Source of the DNA: Arthrobacter sp. KBS0702
GTDB lineage: Bacteria > Actinomycetota > Actinomycetes > Actinomycetales > Micrococcaceae
DNA length: 64,000 nucleotides
Direction of reading: 5' to 3'
Assembly: GCF_005937985.2 (NCBI RefSeq)
Contig: NZ_CP042172.1
Coordinates: 1,984,001-2,048,000, forward strand
Position numbers and translations under genes: made by a program. The stretch's first letter is position 1. Every line of letters starts with the position of its first letter. This document shows, in pieces, positions 25,142-34,839 of the stretch. The notes beneath the pieces were generated by a model. It worked only from the letters and a program-made list of their open reading frames with translations. It did no database searches and had not been told where the DNA came from.

Positions 25142-25261
25142 GCGCGGGGCCCGTTCCTACGCTGGAACAGTGGGCGTGAGCCGGATCACAGTGGGGACGG
25201 ATCCCTAACTCACCTCCACCTCCCCCAACCCCTCGCCGCTGAGGGGTCCAAACGAAGAGGT

Positions 25262-26155
25262 ATGACCGTGTCCCACCCCAGCAAATCTGCCCGTACCAAC
25301 CGCACCAGGGCCAAGGCTGCAGCACTGGGCGCAATGGCCCTGCTGTGCGGGTCCATGGCTGTCTCCCCGGTGGCCAGCGCCGACACCGTGGATGTCTCTC
25401 CTCCCGGTGCAAACGACTGGTCGTGCAAGCCCACCGCGGCGCACCCCAATCCGGTGATTCTCGTCCCCGGAACCTTCGAGAACATGGCGAAGAACTGGGC
25501 CACGATGGCGCCGGCCCTCAAGAGCGAGGGTTACTGCGTCTATGCCCTGAACTACGGGGCAACCAACGGCGTCGATGCCACCGGCCCGATCGCCGACTCC
25601 GCCGCGCAGCTGGCCCCGTTCGTCGATGCCGTGCTGGCCTCAACAGGTGCAAAGAAGGTCGACCTGGTGGGTCACAGCCAGGGCGGCATGATGCCGCGCT
25701 ATTACATGGGATTCCTGAACGGCGCGAAGAAGGTCAATCAGCTGGTCGGTATCGCCCCGTCCAACCACGGCACCCAGGGGCTGATCACTCCCACGCCGGG
25801 TTCAGTGCCGCCGGCCACCTCGGTGGGCGGCTCCAACTGCCAGGCGTGCGCAGACCAGCAGGCGGGCTCACCGTTCCTGACAAAGCTCAATTCCATCGGG
25901 GATACGGTGGCTGGCCCGGCGTACACCGTCATCTCGACAACCCATGACGAGGTGGTGACGCCTTACCAGAGCCAGTTCCTGGCCGGGCCGGCCCAGAAGG
26001 TCACCAACATCACCATCCAGGACAAGTGCCCCGCGGATGTGATTGAGCACGACCAGACGCCCAATGACCCCGTGGTCCAGCGTCTTGTTTCCAACGCGCT
26101 GGGCCGGCCCGCCGGTGAACCGGCGGACCCGGCGTACCAGCCCAGCTGCATCTAG
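25262..26155 (+). CDS. Secreted triacylglycerol lipase, class 2-like
   Basis: A 297-residue exported alpha/beta hydrolase. The signal peptide spans the first 40 residues (ALGAMALLCGSMAVSPVASA). Then come PVILVPGTFENMAKNWATMAPAL (oxyanion HG-like region), the nucleophile elbow LVGHSQGGMMPRYY, and acid/His elements TTHDEVVTPY and IEHDQTPNDPVVQ. A Cys pair (NCQACADQ) may form a disulfide. ATG 25262 is used, but GTG 25268 has better spacing (7 nt) from GAAGAGG. The upstream region is rich in inverted repeats. Confidence 0.9.
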   Translation: MTVSHPSKSARTNRTRAKAAALGAMALLCGSMAVSPVASADTVDVSPPGANDWSCKPTAAHPNPVILVPGTFENMAKNWATMAPALKSEGYCVYALNYGATNGVDATGPIADSAAQLAPFVDAVLASTGAKKVDLVGHSQGGMMPRYYMGFLNGAKKVNQLVGIAPSNHGTQGLITPTPGSVPPATSVGGSNCQACADQQAGSPFLTKLNSIGDTVAGPAYTVISTTHDEVVTPYQSQFLAGPAQKVTNITIQDKCPADVIEHDQTPNDPVVQRLVSNALGRPAGEPADPAYQPSCI

Positions 26156-26257
26156 GCGCAACATCCGGGCACTCCCGGGCCGGCGGGGGCGGGCGGACGT
26201 AGAATCGAGCATGAATCTCGTCAGCCCGCCCTCCGCCCGGAACTGAGCCGCGCCGCC

Positions 26258-27952
26258 GTGCGCCGCCATTGGATCCGCAGTGCCCCGCCCGGCCTCAAGA
26301 TCGTCCTGAACTACCGGCGGGCCTGGCTGAAGTCGGACCTTGCCGCGGGAGCCGCCCTGAGCGCGGCCCTGATCCCGGCGGGCATGGCCTACGCGGAAGC
26401 TGCCGGGCTGCCCGCCGTCACGGGCCTCTACGCCTCGGTGATTCCCCTGCTCGCCTACGCCGTCTTCGGACCCTCACGGGTGCTGATCGTGGGGCCGGAC
26501 TCCTCCCTGGTTCCGATGATCGCCGCCGCGGTCCTGCCCCTGGCGGCCGCGAAGTCCGGGCATGCCGTGGCCCTGGCGGGGGTGCTGTCCCTCCTGATCG
26601 GCCTGATGCTGATCATCGGCAGGTTCCTCAAGCTCGGGTTTGTCACCGGCCTGCTCTCCAAACCCATCCGCGTGGGTTACCTCAACGGAATCGCCCTCGT
26701 GGTGATCGCCAGCCAGCTGCCCAAGCTCTTCGGCATCCCGGCCGCCGGTGGCTCCCTTGCCGAGAGCCTCGCCGCCACGGCCAGGGAACTGGCGCAGGGC
26801 GCGGCCCAACCGCTGGCATTGCTGTTCGGGGTCGGCACCATCGCAGTCATCCTGGGCTGCCGAGCGCTGCCCTGGCGGGTTCCCGGTGTGCTGCTCGCGG
26901 TACTGGCGTCCATGGCCGTCGCAGCGGCGGCCGGCCTCGGGTCCGCTGTGCCGGTGGTAGGTGAACTTCCGACGGGCCCGACCCCCACGGACCTGGGAAG
27001 CGTCCGCCCGGCGGAAGTGCTTGGGCTGCTCGGTCCAGCGGCCGGCATCGCCCTGATCGCTTTCGCCGACACTTCGGTGCTCTCCAAAAGCCTCGCCCGC
27101 CGCCGCGGCGACCACGTGAACGGGAACCAGGAAATGGGCGCCCTCGGCCTCGTGAACGCCGCCTGCGGGCTGTTTGGCGGATTTCCCGTCTCCGGAAGCG
27201 CCTCCCGCACCCCGATCGCGCTCGAGGCGGGGGCCCGGAGTCCGCTCAGCGGCGTGATTGCGGCGGCTCTCGTGGTGCTGTTTATGACCGCGGCGCCCGG
27301 GGTCACCGCGTTCCTGCCCTCCAGCACCCTGGCTGGCGTCGTGATCGTTGCTGCCGCCTCGGTCATCGACCTGAAGACGCTCGCCCGGCTGGTCAGGATG
27401 AGCCGGACCGAAGCCGCGCTGTTGCTCGCAACGTTCCTCGGAGTTGCCTTCGTGGGCGTCCTCGAAGGCGTTGTGGTCGCGATTGCCCTGTCCCTGATGG
27501 CCTTTGTCCGGCGCGCCTGGGATCCTTACCGGACGGAGCTGGCCAGCGTCGAGGACATACCCGGCTACCACGACCTCAACCGGCACCCGGAAGGCGAGCG
27601 TGTGCCCGGCCTGGTGATCGCACGCTTTGATGCTCCGTTGTTTTTCGCAAACGGCGCGGTGTTTGCCGAGCACATCCGGACGCTCGTGGCGCGTGCCCCC
27701 GCTCCCGTGCGCTGGGTGGTGGTCGCGTCGGAGGCCATCACCGACCTCGACACCACCGCCCTGGACGATGTGGTGGAACTGGACGACGAGCTCGCACAGA
27801 AAGGCATCAGCCTGGTGTTCGCGGAGATGAAGGGCCCGATCAAGGACCGGCTGATCCGCTTCGGCGTGAGCAGCCGGTTCGGCCCGGACCACTTCTTCCC
27901 CACGGTGCATAACGCTGTCCGCAGCTACCGCAGTGAGTTCGGTCTCCCGTGA
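26258..27952 (+). CDS. SulP family anion transporter with STAS domain
   Basis: A 564-residue transporter. The SulP signature is SAALIPAGMAYAEAAGLPAVTGLYASVIPLLAYAVFG. GGFPVSGSASRTPIALEAGARSPL marks the core, followed by further membrane segments and a C-terminal STAS domain from about residue 440 (FDAPLFFANGAVFAEHIR, ITDLDTTALDDVVEL). Substrates in the family include sulfate, bicarbonate and dicarboxylates. The gene is isolated, and GTG 26258 has no obvious ribosome site. Confidence 0.92.
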   Translation: MRRHWIRSAPPGLKIVLNYRRAWLKSDLAAGAALSAALIPAGMAYAEAAGLPAVTGLYASVIPLLAYAVFGPSRVLIVGPDSSLVPMIAAAVLPLAAAKSGHAVALAGVLSLLIGLMLIIGRFLKLGFVTGLLSKPIRVGYLNGIALVVIASQLPKLFGIPAAGGSLAESLAATARELAQGAAQPLALLFGVGTIAVILGCRALPWRVPGVLLAVLASMAVAAAAGLGSAVPVVGELPTGPTPTDLGSVRPAEVLGLLGPAAGIALIAFADTSVLSKSLARRRGDHVNGNQEMGALGLVNAACGLFGGFPVSGSASRTPIALEAGARSPLSGVIAAALVVLFMTAAPGVTAFLPSSTLAGVVIVAAASVIDLKTLARLVRMSRTEAALLLATFLGVAFVGVLEGVVVAIALSLMAFVRRAWDPYRTELASVEDIPGYHDLNRHPEGERVPGLVIARFDAPLFFANGAVFAEHIRTLVARAPAPVRWVVVASEAITDLDTTALDDVVELDDELAQKGISLVFAEMKGPIKDRLIRFGVSSRFGPDHFFPTVHNAVRSYRSEFGLP

Positions 27953-28049
27953 TCCTGGCCGGACGGCCGATAATGCACAGGCTACTGCGGAGCCCGCCCT
28001 CCGGCCAGCGACCCGCCGGCGGATCCGCCAGGGCCGGCACGCGGCCGGC

Positions 28050-29759
28050 TCAGCCGCGCAGCGGAATGACGTCCACGCCTTCGTCGGGTCCGGTGATCAC
28101 AAGGACCCTTTTGGCGCTGACCCCGGCCAAGGCCTCGGCCAGGCGGTCGGCGGACGGCCCGTGTGGCGCGCCCCCACCCGCGGCGGGCACCGGCCCGGCC
28201 TCGGCGGAAGTAGCCGCCAGCGCCCGCACGCCGACGTCGGCCCGGCTCCAGAGGGTGACCCCGGCCCCGGTCAGCTCTTCAACGGCGCGGCGCAGGGGCT
28301 CCGGGTCGGAGCCTGCCACCAGGATGACGTGCCCGATCGTGCGTTTCCGGCCGGCCCCCGCCGCCGCCTGCCGCGACCTGTCCTGCCGCCAGACAGCAAA
28401 GTGGTAGCCGGAAGCCAGGGCTGCCGCGACCAGCAGCCCGAGCGGCGCGCGGATCCGGTCCACCAGGCTGCCACCCGTGACCTCGGCCAGGAAGAACTCG
28501 AACAGCCGGTACCCGATGACGAGCAGGGCCACCAGGGCCACCACGGCGCTTAGTCCGAACACGGCGACGAGGTAGACGCGCCGCCCCATCGTCACCGCGT
28601 CAACCTGCCGGTGCTGCCGCGCCGGCCGCCACGCCAGCCACCAGACGAAGCCGCCCACGGCGAGGGAACTGATCCCGCCCAGCAGCAGGGTCCGGGCATT
28701 GCCGCCGGCCAGCGGTGACACCGCGATGGACAGTGCCGCGTTCAGGATCACGCCGACGCCGGTGGCTGCCGCCGCCAGGGCCACACCCGAAGTCACCAGC
28801 ACCCCCGCCTGCCGGGTCCGTTCGGCCCGGCCGGCGGCCGCAGTGCGGTAATAGCGCCAGACCAGGGAACCGACGGCGGCCGAGGCGATCGCCGGACCCA
28901 GGGGGGCGAGCAGCTCCAGCAGGGAACCCTGCCGGTCAAATGCCAGCCGCAGCAACACAAAGAGCACGGTGCCGGCACCGCCCAGCGCCAGCAAACCGGC
29001 CGCCAGCACGCCGACGACGATCAGCCCCACGTCGGCGAACCCGCCCCGCAGCCGGCGCGCGCCGCCCCGGACCCAATGCCACCACCAGACCAGCGCTCCC
29101 CCGGCCGCCCAGATCAGGTCCTGGAGGATGGATTGCCACCACGGGTCGGCGGTCGAGGTGAGGTCCATGGACCCGCGGATTGCGACGTCCAGCAGGCTGC
29201 CGAGTGCCGTCACCGCCGCACCGACACCCAGGCCCAGCCCGAAGTAGGTACCGATCACGGCCGGCACGGTCGCGAGCTCGAGCGGACCCCGGGCAGGATG
29301 CCGCCACATCCAGCGGTGCCACCACCAGACCAGGGCCCAGACCAGCCCGACGGACAGCGGCGACCGCCAGTCCGGGTTGTCGGCGCCGATGAAGGAGGCC
29401 GCCAGCGCCAGCAGGGACGTCACGAACAGCACCAGGGACATCGTGTAAAGCGCCGCGACGTAGAGGCCCCACGACGGCGCGGACCGCTCCGCCTCCTCGG
29501 GCAGCCGGCGCCAGACGAGCCACCAGAGCAGGGCGGCCAGCGGGCCGCCGATCAGGGTGAACGCCAGCGATAACGCCAGCCCCTCAACGCCCTGCCCGGC
29601 CAGCACCTGCCCGGAGCGCAACAGCCGCTCCAGCAGCCCGCTGAGCCCGTTGGCTGCGATTACCACGAGGGCGAACAGCAGCACGAAGACCACCAGGCGG
29701 CGCACCTTCGCCTGGGCCGAGCCCGTCACGGGGGCGCCGTGAACCCGAGTGTCGCTCAT
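28050..29759 (-). CDS. DUF5671 domain membrane protein
   Basis: A 569-residue membrane protein with about twelve hydrophobic segments. Internally repeated blocks combine an acidic or Trp-rich motif with paired helices (LLWWLVWRRLPEEAE, WALVWWWHRWMWRHP, ALVWWWHWVRGG, GGFVWWLAWRPARQ), typical of tandem DUF5671 units. The C-terminal 100 residues are soluble. ATG 29759 overlaps the stop of the upstream gene (ATGA), so the two are coupled. Function is unknown; the pair may form one membrane complex. Confidence 0.8.
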   Translation of the reverse strand: MSDTRVHGAPVTGSAQAKVRRLVVFVLLFALVVIAANGLSGLLERLLRSGQVLAGQGVEGLALSLAFTLIGGPLAALLWWLVWRRLPEEAERSAPSWGLYVAALYTMSLVLFVTSLLALAASFIGADNPDWRSPLSVGLVWALVWWWHRWMWRHPARGPLELATVPAVIGTYFGLGLGVGAAVTALGSLLDVAIRGSMDLTSTADPWWQSILQDLIWAAGGALVWWWHWVRGGARRLRGGFADVGLIVVGVLAAGLLALGGAGTVLFVLLRLAFDRQGSLLELLAPLGPAIASAAVGSLVWRYYRTAAAGRAERTRQAGVLVTSGVALAAAATGVGVILNAALSIAVSPLAGGNARTLLLGGISSLAVGGFVWWLAWRPARQHRQVDAVTMGRRVYLVAVFGLSAVVALVALLVIGYRLFEFFLAEVTGGSLVDRIRAPLGLLVAAALASGYHFAVWRQDRSRQAAAGAGRKRTIGHVILVAGSDPEPLRRAVEELTGAGVTLWSRADVGVRALAATSAEAGPVPAAGGGAPHGPSADRLAEALAGVSAKRVLVITGPDEGVDVIPLRG

Positions 29760-30292
29760 TTTTTCGGCACCCCGCCCGCGCAGGTCTGGAGGCTGTAGGG
29801 CAGTTCGTTGATCCTCCATGCGCCCGCCACTTTGACCAGCCCAATGACTCCTTCCTCGGCGTACTCCGAGGGGCCGAAGGGACCGTCCGGGGCAGAGTGC
29901 ACAATCGAGACCTTTACCGTCGCGGTTTCGCCCCGTTCGGTGGTAGTGATCAGGACAACCCGGCTTGCCTGGGCGCTGCCATAGTAGTTGGCGCACCGGG
30001 ACCGTGCGTTGTCCGTGAGGTAGGCGTCCGCTGCAGCGGAATCGGCGTCGATGACGGCCTTGCTGTATCGCTGCACGACTCCCGCCGGGGACGATTCGTC
30101 CAGCGGCTGCGGTTCTCCGCGAAGAAACACCACGGCCAGTGCCACCACCACCAGGACGGCGATCGCCGCCACAATGCCCAGCAGGACCCTGTCGGGCCGC
30201 CGGTGTCCGGGAGCCGGCTCCGGGTCCGGAACCTTCTCCGCTTCGTCCTGTGCCGCGGCCGGCGGTCCGGGGTCATACGGCGGTTGACTCAT
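29756..30292 (-). CDS. Single-pass membrane protein with extracytoplasmic domain
   Basis: A 178-residue protein with a Pro-rich cytoplasmic N-terminus (MSQPPYDPGPP), one membrane helix (VLLGIVAAIAVLVVVALAVVF) and an outer domain of about 115 residues. The pattern GVVQRYSKAVIDADSAAADAYLT resembles NTF2-like/DUF4878-type lumicins-like extracytoplasmic domains, but I do not assign a family firmly. It is the first gene of a coupled pair with the DUF5671 protein and is divergent from the DUF5129 gene. Confidence 0.72.
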   Translation of the reverse strand: MSQPPYDPGPPAAAQDEAEKVPDPEPAPGHRRPDRVLLGIVAAIAVLVVVALAVVFLRGEPQPLDESSPAGVVQRYSKAVIDADSAAADAYLTDNARSRCANYYGSAQASRVVLITTTERGETATVKVSIVHSAPDGPFGPSEYAEEGVIGLVKVAGAWRINELPYSLQTCAGGVPKK

Positions 30293-30402
30293 GCCGTCAG
30301 TATGGATGGCCGTCACAGCACCGTCATGGTGTCTTTAGGCCCTTTCAGTGATGGCGCGGGTCGGCGACGCTGGCAGCAAACACTACGCTCATACGGGGAA
30401 CC

Positions 30403-31869
30403 ATGCGGAAAATTTTCGGCCCGAAGCTCCCGGGCTACCTGCTGCTGTTCGTCGGACTGACGGGCATCATGCTGGGCGCCGCGCCGGCCGCGCTCGCTGT
30501 CCCGCCCACCGACGTCGTGGTGGCGGACCGGGCGGGGGTCCTCGACAGCAACACCCTGCTGCCGGCCCTGCGAAAGATCGATTTCTACCAACCCACCAAG
30601 GTGGCCGTCTACACCTACAACGGCAGCGCCGCGGACAACCTCAACGAGGAGGTGCTGCGGTTCGCCCGAATTGAGCACCCGGACTGGATCAGCCCGGACG
30701 GGCAGAAGTGGGCCGACGGCCTCTTCATCTTCGCGCTGGATCCGGTGGGCCGGCACGTCGGAACCTACATGGGCGAGGACCGGAAGGTGTCCCTCGAGCA
30801 GCGCGATGACATCCAGAACGCCTCCAAGGACCTGTTGCGCGATGCGCAGTGGACGGAAGGAACCATTGCCGGCATCCGGCGCGGCGCAGAGCTGATCAAC
30901 CAACCCTGGTACCGCTCCACTGCCTTCCTCGTCACAGCCTGGAGCTCCGCCGGGGCCGTGGTGGCCGGCGCAGGCGCGTGGCTGCTGGTGCGCTGGCGGA
31001 CAAGGGTGGGCAGCCGCCGGGAGATAGCCCGCGGGGACGCGAACTACGCCAACGTGAGCATGGACCTGCAAGTCACCGAACTCAACGCCGGCACCATCCC
31101 CGAGTCCTCGCGCTACGGCAGCACGGTGCTGGAAAAACACCGCACCTTCCTGAGCCGGTACGCCGCCGCCACCGGCCTTTCCAACCAGGTGCACGCGCTG
31201 ACGCGGCGCCAGCTAAGCCGCCGGGCGAGCCTGTCGCTGGCCCGGCAGTATGCGGATGCGGCGGCCGAACTCGATGCCTTGGACGACGTCATCTCCGACA
31301 CGAATGCCCTGCTGAACCGCGGTTCCATCTGGGCGACGGCCTGGGACCGGCAGCTCGCCCCCTTCCGCAGCGACCTGGCCGGCATCGAAGGCCTGCTGGC
31401 GAAGCGCCATGGCGAGGGCGGTTCGGCGACAGCCGCCGCGCTTCGTTCATTCCGGGACCGCAGCCAGCGTGACATCGAACGCTGGACGGCAGAGCTGTCC
31501 GACGGCAGCATCAGCCCGGAGACAGCGCTGGACCGGCTGCGCGACGCCCGGACCGAACTCTCGGAGCTGCTGCGGAGCCATGCGGAGACGGTGATCTCCG
31601 GCTACGCCCGCAATGACCGCGAGGCCGGGCTGATGCGCAAGGAAATGGAGCAGGCCCAGGCCGGGGCCGGCAAGAAGCAGCGGCCCCGCTACGAGCCCAG
31701 CATCCTGGGCACTGTGTACCCGTCCTACTACTTCTTCTCGGTCCCCACGTTCAACACCGGCCTCAGCACCGGCGTCAGTAGCGTCAGCACGGCCCGCGGT
31801 GGCACCACCACGGGATACGGCGGCAGCGGCGGCAGCTTCTCCGGCTCCGGAAGCTCGTCCAGCTTCTAG
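30403..31869 (+). CDS. DUF5129 domain-containing membrane protein
   Basis: A 488-residue protein. A signal peptide (LLLFVGLTGIMLGAAPAALA) precedes a TPM-like outer domain (DVVVADRAGVLDSNTLLPALR, WADGLFIFALDP). A membrane helix (FLVTAWSSAGAVVAGAGAWLLV) follows, then a helical cytoplasmic region rich in Arg and Glu and a Ser/Gly-rich tail (GYGGSGGSFSGSGSSSSF). The tail resembles those of TPM/YgcG-type proteins. Function is not known. It is divergent from the coupled 29756-30292 gene by about 110 bp. Confidence 0.8.
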   Translation: MRKIFGPKLPGYLLLFVGLTGIMLGAAPAALAVPPTDVVVADRAGVLDSNTLLPALRKIDFYQPTKVAVYTYNGSAADNLNEEVLRFARIEHPDWISPDGQKWADGLFIFALDPVGRHVGTYMGEDRKVSLEQRDDIQNASKDLLRDAQWTEGTIAGIRRGAELINQPWYRSTAFLVTAWSSAGAVVAGAGAWLLVRWRTRVGSRREIARGDANYANVSMDLQVTELNAGTIPESSRYGSTVLEKHRTFLSRYAAATGLSNQVHALTRRQLSRRASLSLARQYADAAAELDALDDVISDTNALLNRGSIWATAWDRQLAPFRSDLAGIEGLLAKRHGEGGSATAAALRSFRDRSQRDIERWTAELSDGSISPETALDRLRDARTELSELLRSHAETVISGYARNDREAGLMRKEMEQAQAGAGKKQRPRYEPSILGTVYPSYYFFSVPTFNTGLSTGVSSVSTARGGTTTGYGGSGGSFSGSGSSSSF

Positions 31870-31954
31870 GAAATTCTTATCGACAACGGGCCGCCAAGCG
31901 AGGATTCTTGGCCCCGTAAGCAGTTCATTTCCTTGATCGAAAAGAGGGAGTGCA

Positions 31955-32332
31955 ATGTCCGCAAACGTTGTTACCCAGCTGCAAGTGAAGTCCCACAATT
32001 CCCCCGATGAGAAGCGCCGGCCGGACAAGAGCGAGATCGATATCGTGTCCGTTGGCGACTACACCATCGGCCGGTTCAATTTCGAGCCGGGGTGGCGCTG
32101 GTCCGAATGCATCAAGCCCGTGGTGCACACGGATTCCTGCCAGAACAGCCACGTCGGTTTTTGTGTCTCCGGCAAGCTCACTGTCGAAACGACCGACGGC
32201 GGCCGGATCGACATCGGCGCCGGCGATTCCTACACCATCCCGCCGGGCCACGACGCCTGGGTGGAAGGCGGAGACCCGTTTGTCGGCGTGGAATTCCTGA
32301 GCGCGGCCTCGTTCGCCAAGGGCGCGGAATAG
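31955..32332 (+). CDS. Cupin domain protein
   Basis: A 125-residue single-domain cupin. The conserved barrel motifs are HVGFCVSGKLTVETTDGGRIDIGAGDSYTIPPGHDAWVEG, a degenerate form of the two cupin motifs. VHTDSCQNSH replaces the usual first His pair, so metal binding is uncertain. A GAGGGAG ribosome site precedes ATG 31955. It stands alone between the DUF5129 and beta-lactamase-like genes. Confidence 0.83.
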   Translation: MSANVVTQLQVKSHNSPDEKRRPDKSEIDIVSVGDYTIGRFNFEPGWRWSECIKPVVHTDSCQNSHVGFCVSGKLTVETTDGGRIDIGAGDSYTIPPGHDAWVEGGDPFVGVEFLSAASFAKGAE

Positions 32333-32354
32333 CGGGCCTGCCCGAATAGGAGGG

Positions 32355-33470
32355 TCAGCCAGGGAAAAGCGCGGCCGTGACCGCCCGGGTCAGCTGTTGG
32401 ATGACCCGGGTGCGGCTCGTCATTTCCACGGGACTCCGGCCCAGGGTGTAGACCACAAACGCATAGGCCTTCCCGCCGCGGACCAGGATGCTGGCGTCAT
32501 GGAGGTTGCCGTACAGCAGTCCGTATTTGTGGAACACCACGACGTCGGGCGGCAGCGCCGCAGGGATCAGCGTCTCCAGGTTGGTGTTCTGCATGTAGGA
32601 CAGCAACTCGGCGGTATGGGGCGCGCTGAGCAACTGGCCGCTGTAGAGCAGGGACAGCGTCCGGGCCATCTCGGCCGGCGTTAGCGTGTTGTAGCTGCGG
32701 TCGTAGGTGATGCCGATCGTTTCCGCATAGTCGGCCAGCCGCTGGTCTCCGATCGCCGCCAGGATCAAGGCCCAGGAGTCGTTGTCGCTCTGCTGGATCA
32801 TCTGGCGGATCTGCAAGCCCGCGGTACTTGTGCCCATCGGCTCGGTCAGCGACAACTGCCCGGTTTCGGCTAGCCGGTAGTAGGCCGCCGCGGCGAGGAC
32901 CTTGCCGGTGCTGGCCGCCGTGAATTTGCCGCGCACACCGTATTCGTGCACGGCGCCGTCCGCCACATCGATCAGTGCCACCCCCAACTGGTAGCCCGGG
33001 TATGTCCGGATGATGCCGTTCAGTTTCGCGTCCAGCGCCGGTCCGATGGACGGCGGCTGCGGCGCGGCGGCGGCCGCCGCCAGCGGCGCACCCTGGTTCC
33101 GGGCTTTTTCCGCCGGGACCGGCGGAGCGGCGGCTGCTGACGCGGGCGGCGCGGCGGCGCTTGCTGCTGGGGCCGGCGGGAGGGCGGTCGACGTCGGGGG
33201 CGCCGTCGGTACTGGCGGCTGCACGGCGACCGTCGTCGGGCCGACCGGCGCCATGGAAGCCTTTGCCACCGCAACCGACGGCCGGAGGGCGGAGAACGCC
33301 GCGCCGGACGGAACGTCCGCCTGGCCCACGGCATAGACGGTGGTAGCCAGCACCAGCGAGAGGATGGCCCCGACTCCGGAGAGGGTTTCAGCGCTGGGCC
33401 GTGCGGACCGCTCCGGCCCCGGATGTCGCACCCTGTGCCGGCCTAAGCCGCCCTGCCGCGCCAAACCCAC
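32355..33470 (-). CDS. Exported serine hydrolase, class A beta-lactamase-like
   Basis: A 371-residue protein. A single hydrophobic N-terminal segment (VGAILSLVLATTVYAVG) is followed by about 100 residues of Ala/Pro-rich linker and a beta-lactamase/transpeptidase domain. Motifs are AASTGKVL (SxxK), QQSDNDSWAL (SDN) and FHKYGLLYG (KxG variant). The KYG in place of KTG and the long linker argue for a wall-associated peptidase or esterase rather than a drug-resistance enzyme. GTG 33470 is the first usable start. Confidence 0.82.
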   Translation of the reverse strand: MGLARQGGLGRHRVRHPGPERSARPSAETLSGVGAILSLVLATTVYAVGQADVPSGAAFSALRPSVAVAKASMAPVGPTTVAVQPPVPTAPPTSTALPPAPAASAAAPPASAAAAPPVPAEKARNQGAPLAAAAAAPQPPSIGPALDAKLNGIIRTYPGYQLGVALIDVADGAVHEYGVRGKFTAASTGKVLAAAAYYRLAETGQLSLTEPMGTSTAGLQIRQMIQQSDNDSWALILAAIGDQRLADYAETIGITYDRSYNTLTPAEMARTLSLLYSGQLLSAPHTAELLSYMQNTNLETLIPAALPPDVVVFHKYGLLYGNLHDASILVRGGKAYAFVVYTLGRSPVEMTSRTRVIQQLTRAVTAALFPG

Positions 33471-33570
33471 AGGCCATCATCCCCGGCCGGTCGAGTCGGT
33501 TCGCTGGCCGGTGCCAGTGGGCGCGGATACAGGCATGCAATTCCTCCAGGCCAGGGCAGTTGAACAACCG

Positions 33571-33588
33571 AGGGACTTCAAAGTCCCT
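33571..33588 (-). terminator. Possible weak terminator after hipA
   Basis: AGGGACT-TCAA-AGTCCCT forms a perfect 7-bp stem, 58 bp downstream of the hipA stop and upstream of the beta-lactamase-like start. There is no strong T-run on the minus strand, so termination is doubtful. Confidence 0.35.
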
Positions 33589-33645
33589 GAATTTTGCCCG
33601 CCGGGGGTCGGCGTAGCAAGGGCCGGACCTTGAGAAATCCTTGGC

Positions 33646-34839
33646 TCAGGAACCCAGCTCCAGACGCCTGAACCGCAATTCGCGCTGGGCGCCGCGCAGC
33701 GGGGAGCCGCCAAAGGGCAGTTCCTCCAGGCGGATGGCCCCGGCGGCCGCGAGCGCGGTGCGGTTAGCCCCCGCCGCGGCCCGTGGCGGCAGCCCCAGCG
33801 TGTCAGCGAACTCTGCCCAGTGCCTGGCCTTCAGGTTTTTTGTTTTGCCGGCTACCGGCAGCGCCAGGGTCTCGTCCCCGTACAGCAAGGTGCACGGAAC
33901 GTCGTACACGGGGGCCATGACGAAGCCGCCGGAACCGCCCAGAACCGCCACGTTCTTCGCGTGGAGATCGCCGTTTCCGGTCAGCCACGCGAACAGGAAC
34001 TGCAGGTACAAATTGCGGCTGGCAACCAGCGGCGCCTTGCAAATCCCGGACAGGGCGGCGGCCACCTGCTCGGAGCTCACACCGTATTTGGAGGCCGGGG
34101 GAAGACCCAGGACCTGCGTGCCGTCCTCCAGCGGCAGCCGTTGCCACACGCCGTCGGCTGTCCTGACTCGGTCGAACCGTTCCACGAGAAGCCCGGGCAG
34201 GCCATTCCGGTCCGCGATGACGGAGCTTTTCGCGACGGGGATTTTCAGCGCCTTCGCACCGGCCAGATGGGCTGCCTCGTTTTCCACCAGATGGGGATGT
34301 TCCGGCGGATCCAGCTTCAGCAGGTAGCGGTGCCCGCGCAGGGCCAGCGGCGTCGTCAGCATGGAGGCGCTCGTCTTGCGCTGCACGCCGGGGATGCCGT
34401 GCAGGTCGACGGTGTTGGCAAGGAGGGAGAAATCCAGTTCCCCTGGCCGTGAGGTGTCGGCCAGGACCGCCGGCTCCGCCGGAGGTTCGCCGGCGGGCAC
34501 CACCTGGACGTCGCCGGGCACGTCGGACCCGACGGCGAGCAGCAGGGTCAACTCGTCGTCGAAACTGGTCTTGGTGGCGTTCTTCAGCACCGTGAGCCGG
34601 TGGCCCTCTGGGAGCAGACCGGCAAAGAAGGCGGGCAGCGCGCCGCCGGCGGCTTCCACCGCCGCCTCGGATAGCGGCAGCGACACCGCGACGGACGGGT
34701 GCCCGCCAGCGAGGTAGTCGGCGCGGTAGGAAAAACGCACTCCGCCCTGGCCGGTCCGGGCCAGTTGCCCGGCGAGCAGGCCGTTCTTGTAGACGTCGGC
34801 GGACCGGACGAAGCGAAGATCCTGCAGTTCGGCGGGCAT
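33646..34839 (-). CDS. hipA: HipA-like serine/threonine kinase toxin
   Basis: A 397-residue kinase of the HipA family. Members phosphorylate translation factors, such as glutamyl-tRNA synthetase, and cause growth arrest. The N-terminal subdomain has ADVYKNGLLAGQLARTGQGGVRFSY. The core has GIPGVQRKTSASM (nucleotide-binding loop), HRYLLKLDPPEHPHLVENEA, the catalytic GNGDLHAKNVAVL and metal motif YDVPCT. ATG 34839 overlaps the antitoxin stop by one base (TGATG), giving tight coupling. The likely targets and whether it is still active are unknown. Confidence 0.9.
   Translation of the reverse strand: MPAELQDLRFVRSADVYKNGLLAGQLARTGQGGVRFSYRADYLAGGHPSVAVSLPLSEAAVEAAGGALPAFFAGLLPEGHRLTVLKNATKTSFDDELTLLLAVGSDVPGDVQVVPAGEPPAEPAVLADTSRPGELDFSLLANTVDLHGIPGVQRKTSASMLTTPLALRGHRYLLKLDPPEHPHLVENEAAHLAGAKALKIPVAKSSVIADRNGLPGLLVERFDRVRTADGVWQRLPLEDGTQVLGLPPASKYGVSSEQVAAALSGICKAPLVASRNLYLQFLFAWLTGNGDLHAKNVAVLGGSGGFVMAPVYDVPCTLLYGDETLALPVAGKTKNLKARHWAEFADTLGLPPRAAAGANRTALAAAGAIRLEELPFGGSPLRGAQRELRFRRLELGS

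Noticed and set aside
26474-27910. A 478-codon minus-strand open frame
   Set aside because: It is a shadow of the SulP transporter gene, rich in His/Glu/Gly with no fold signature.
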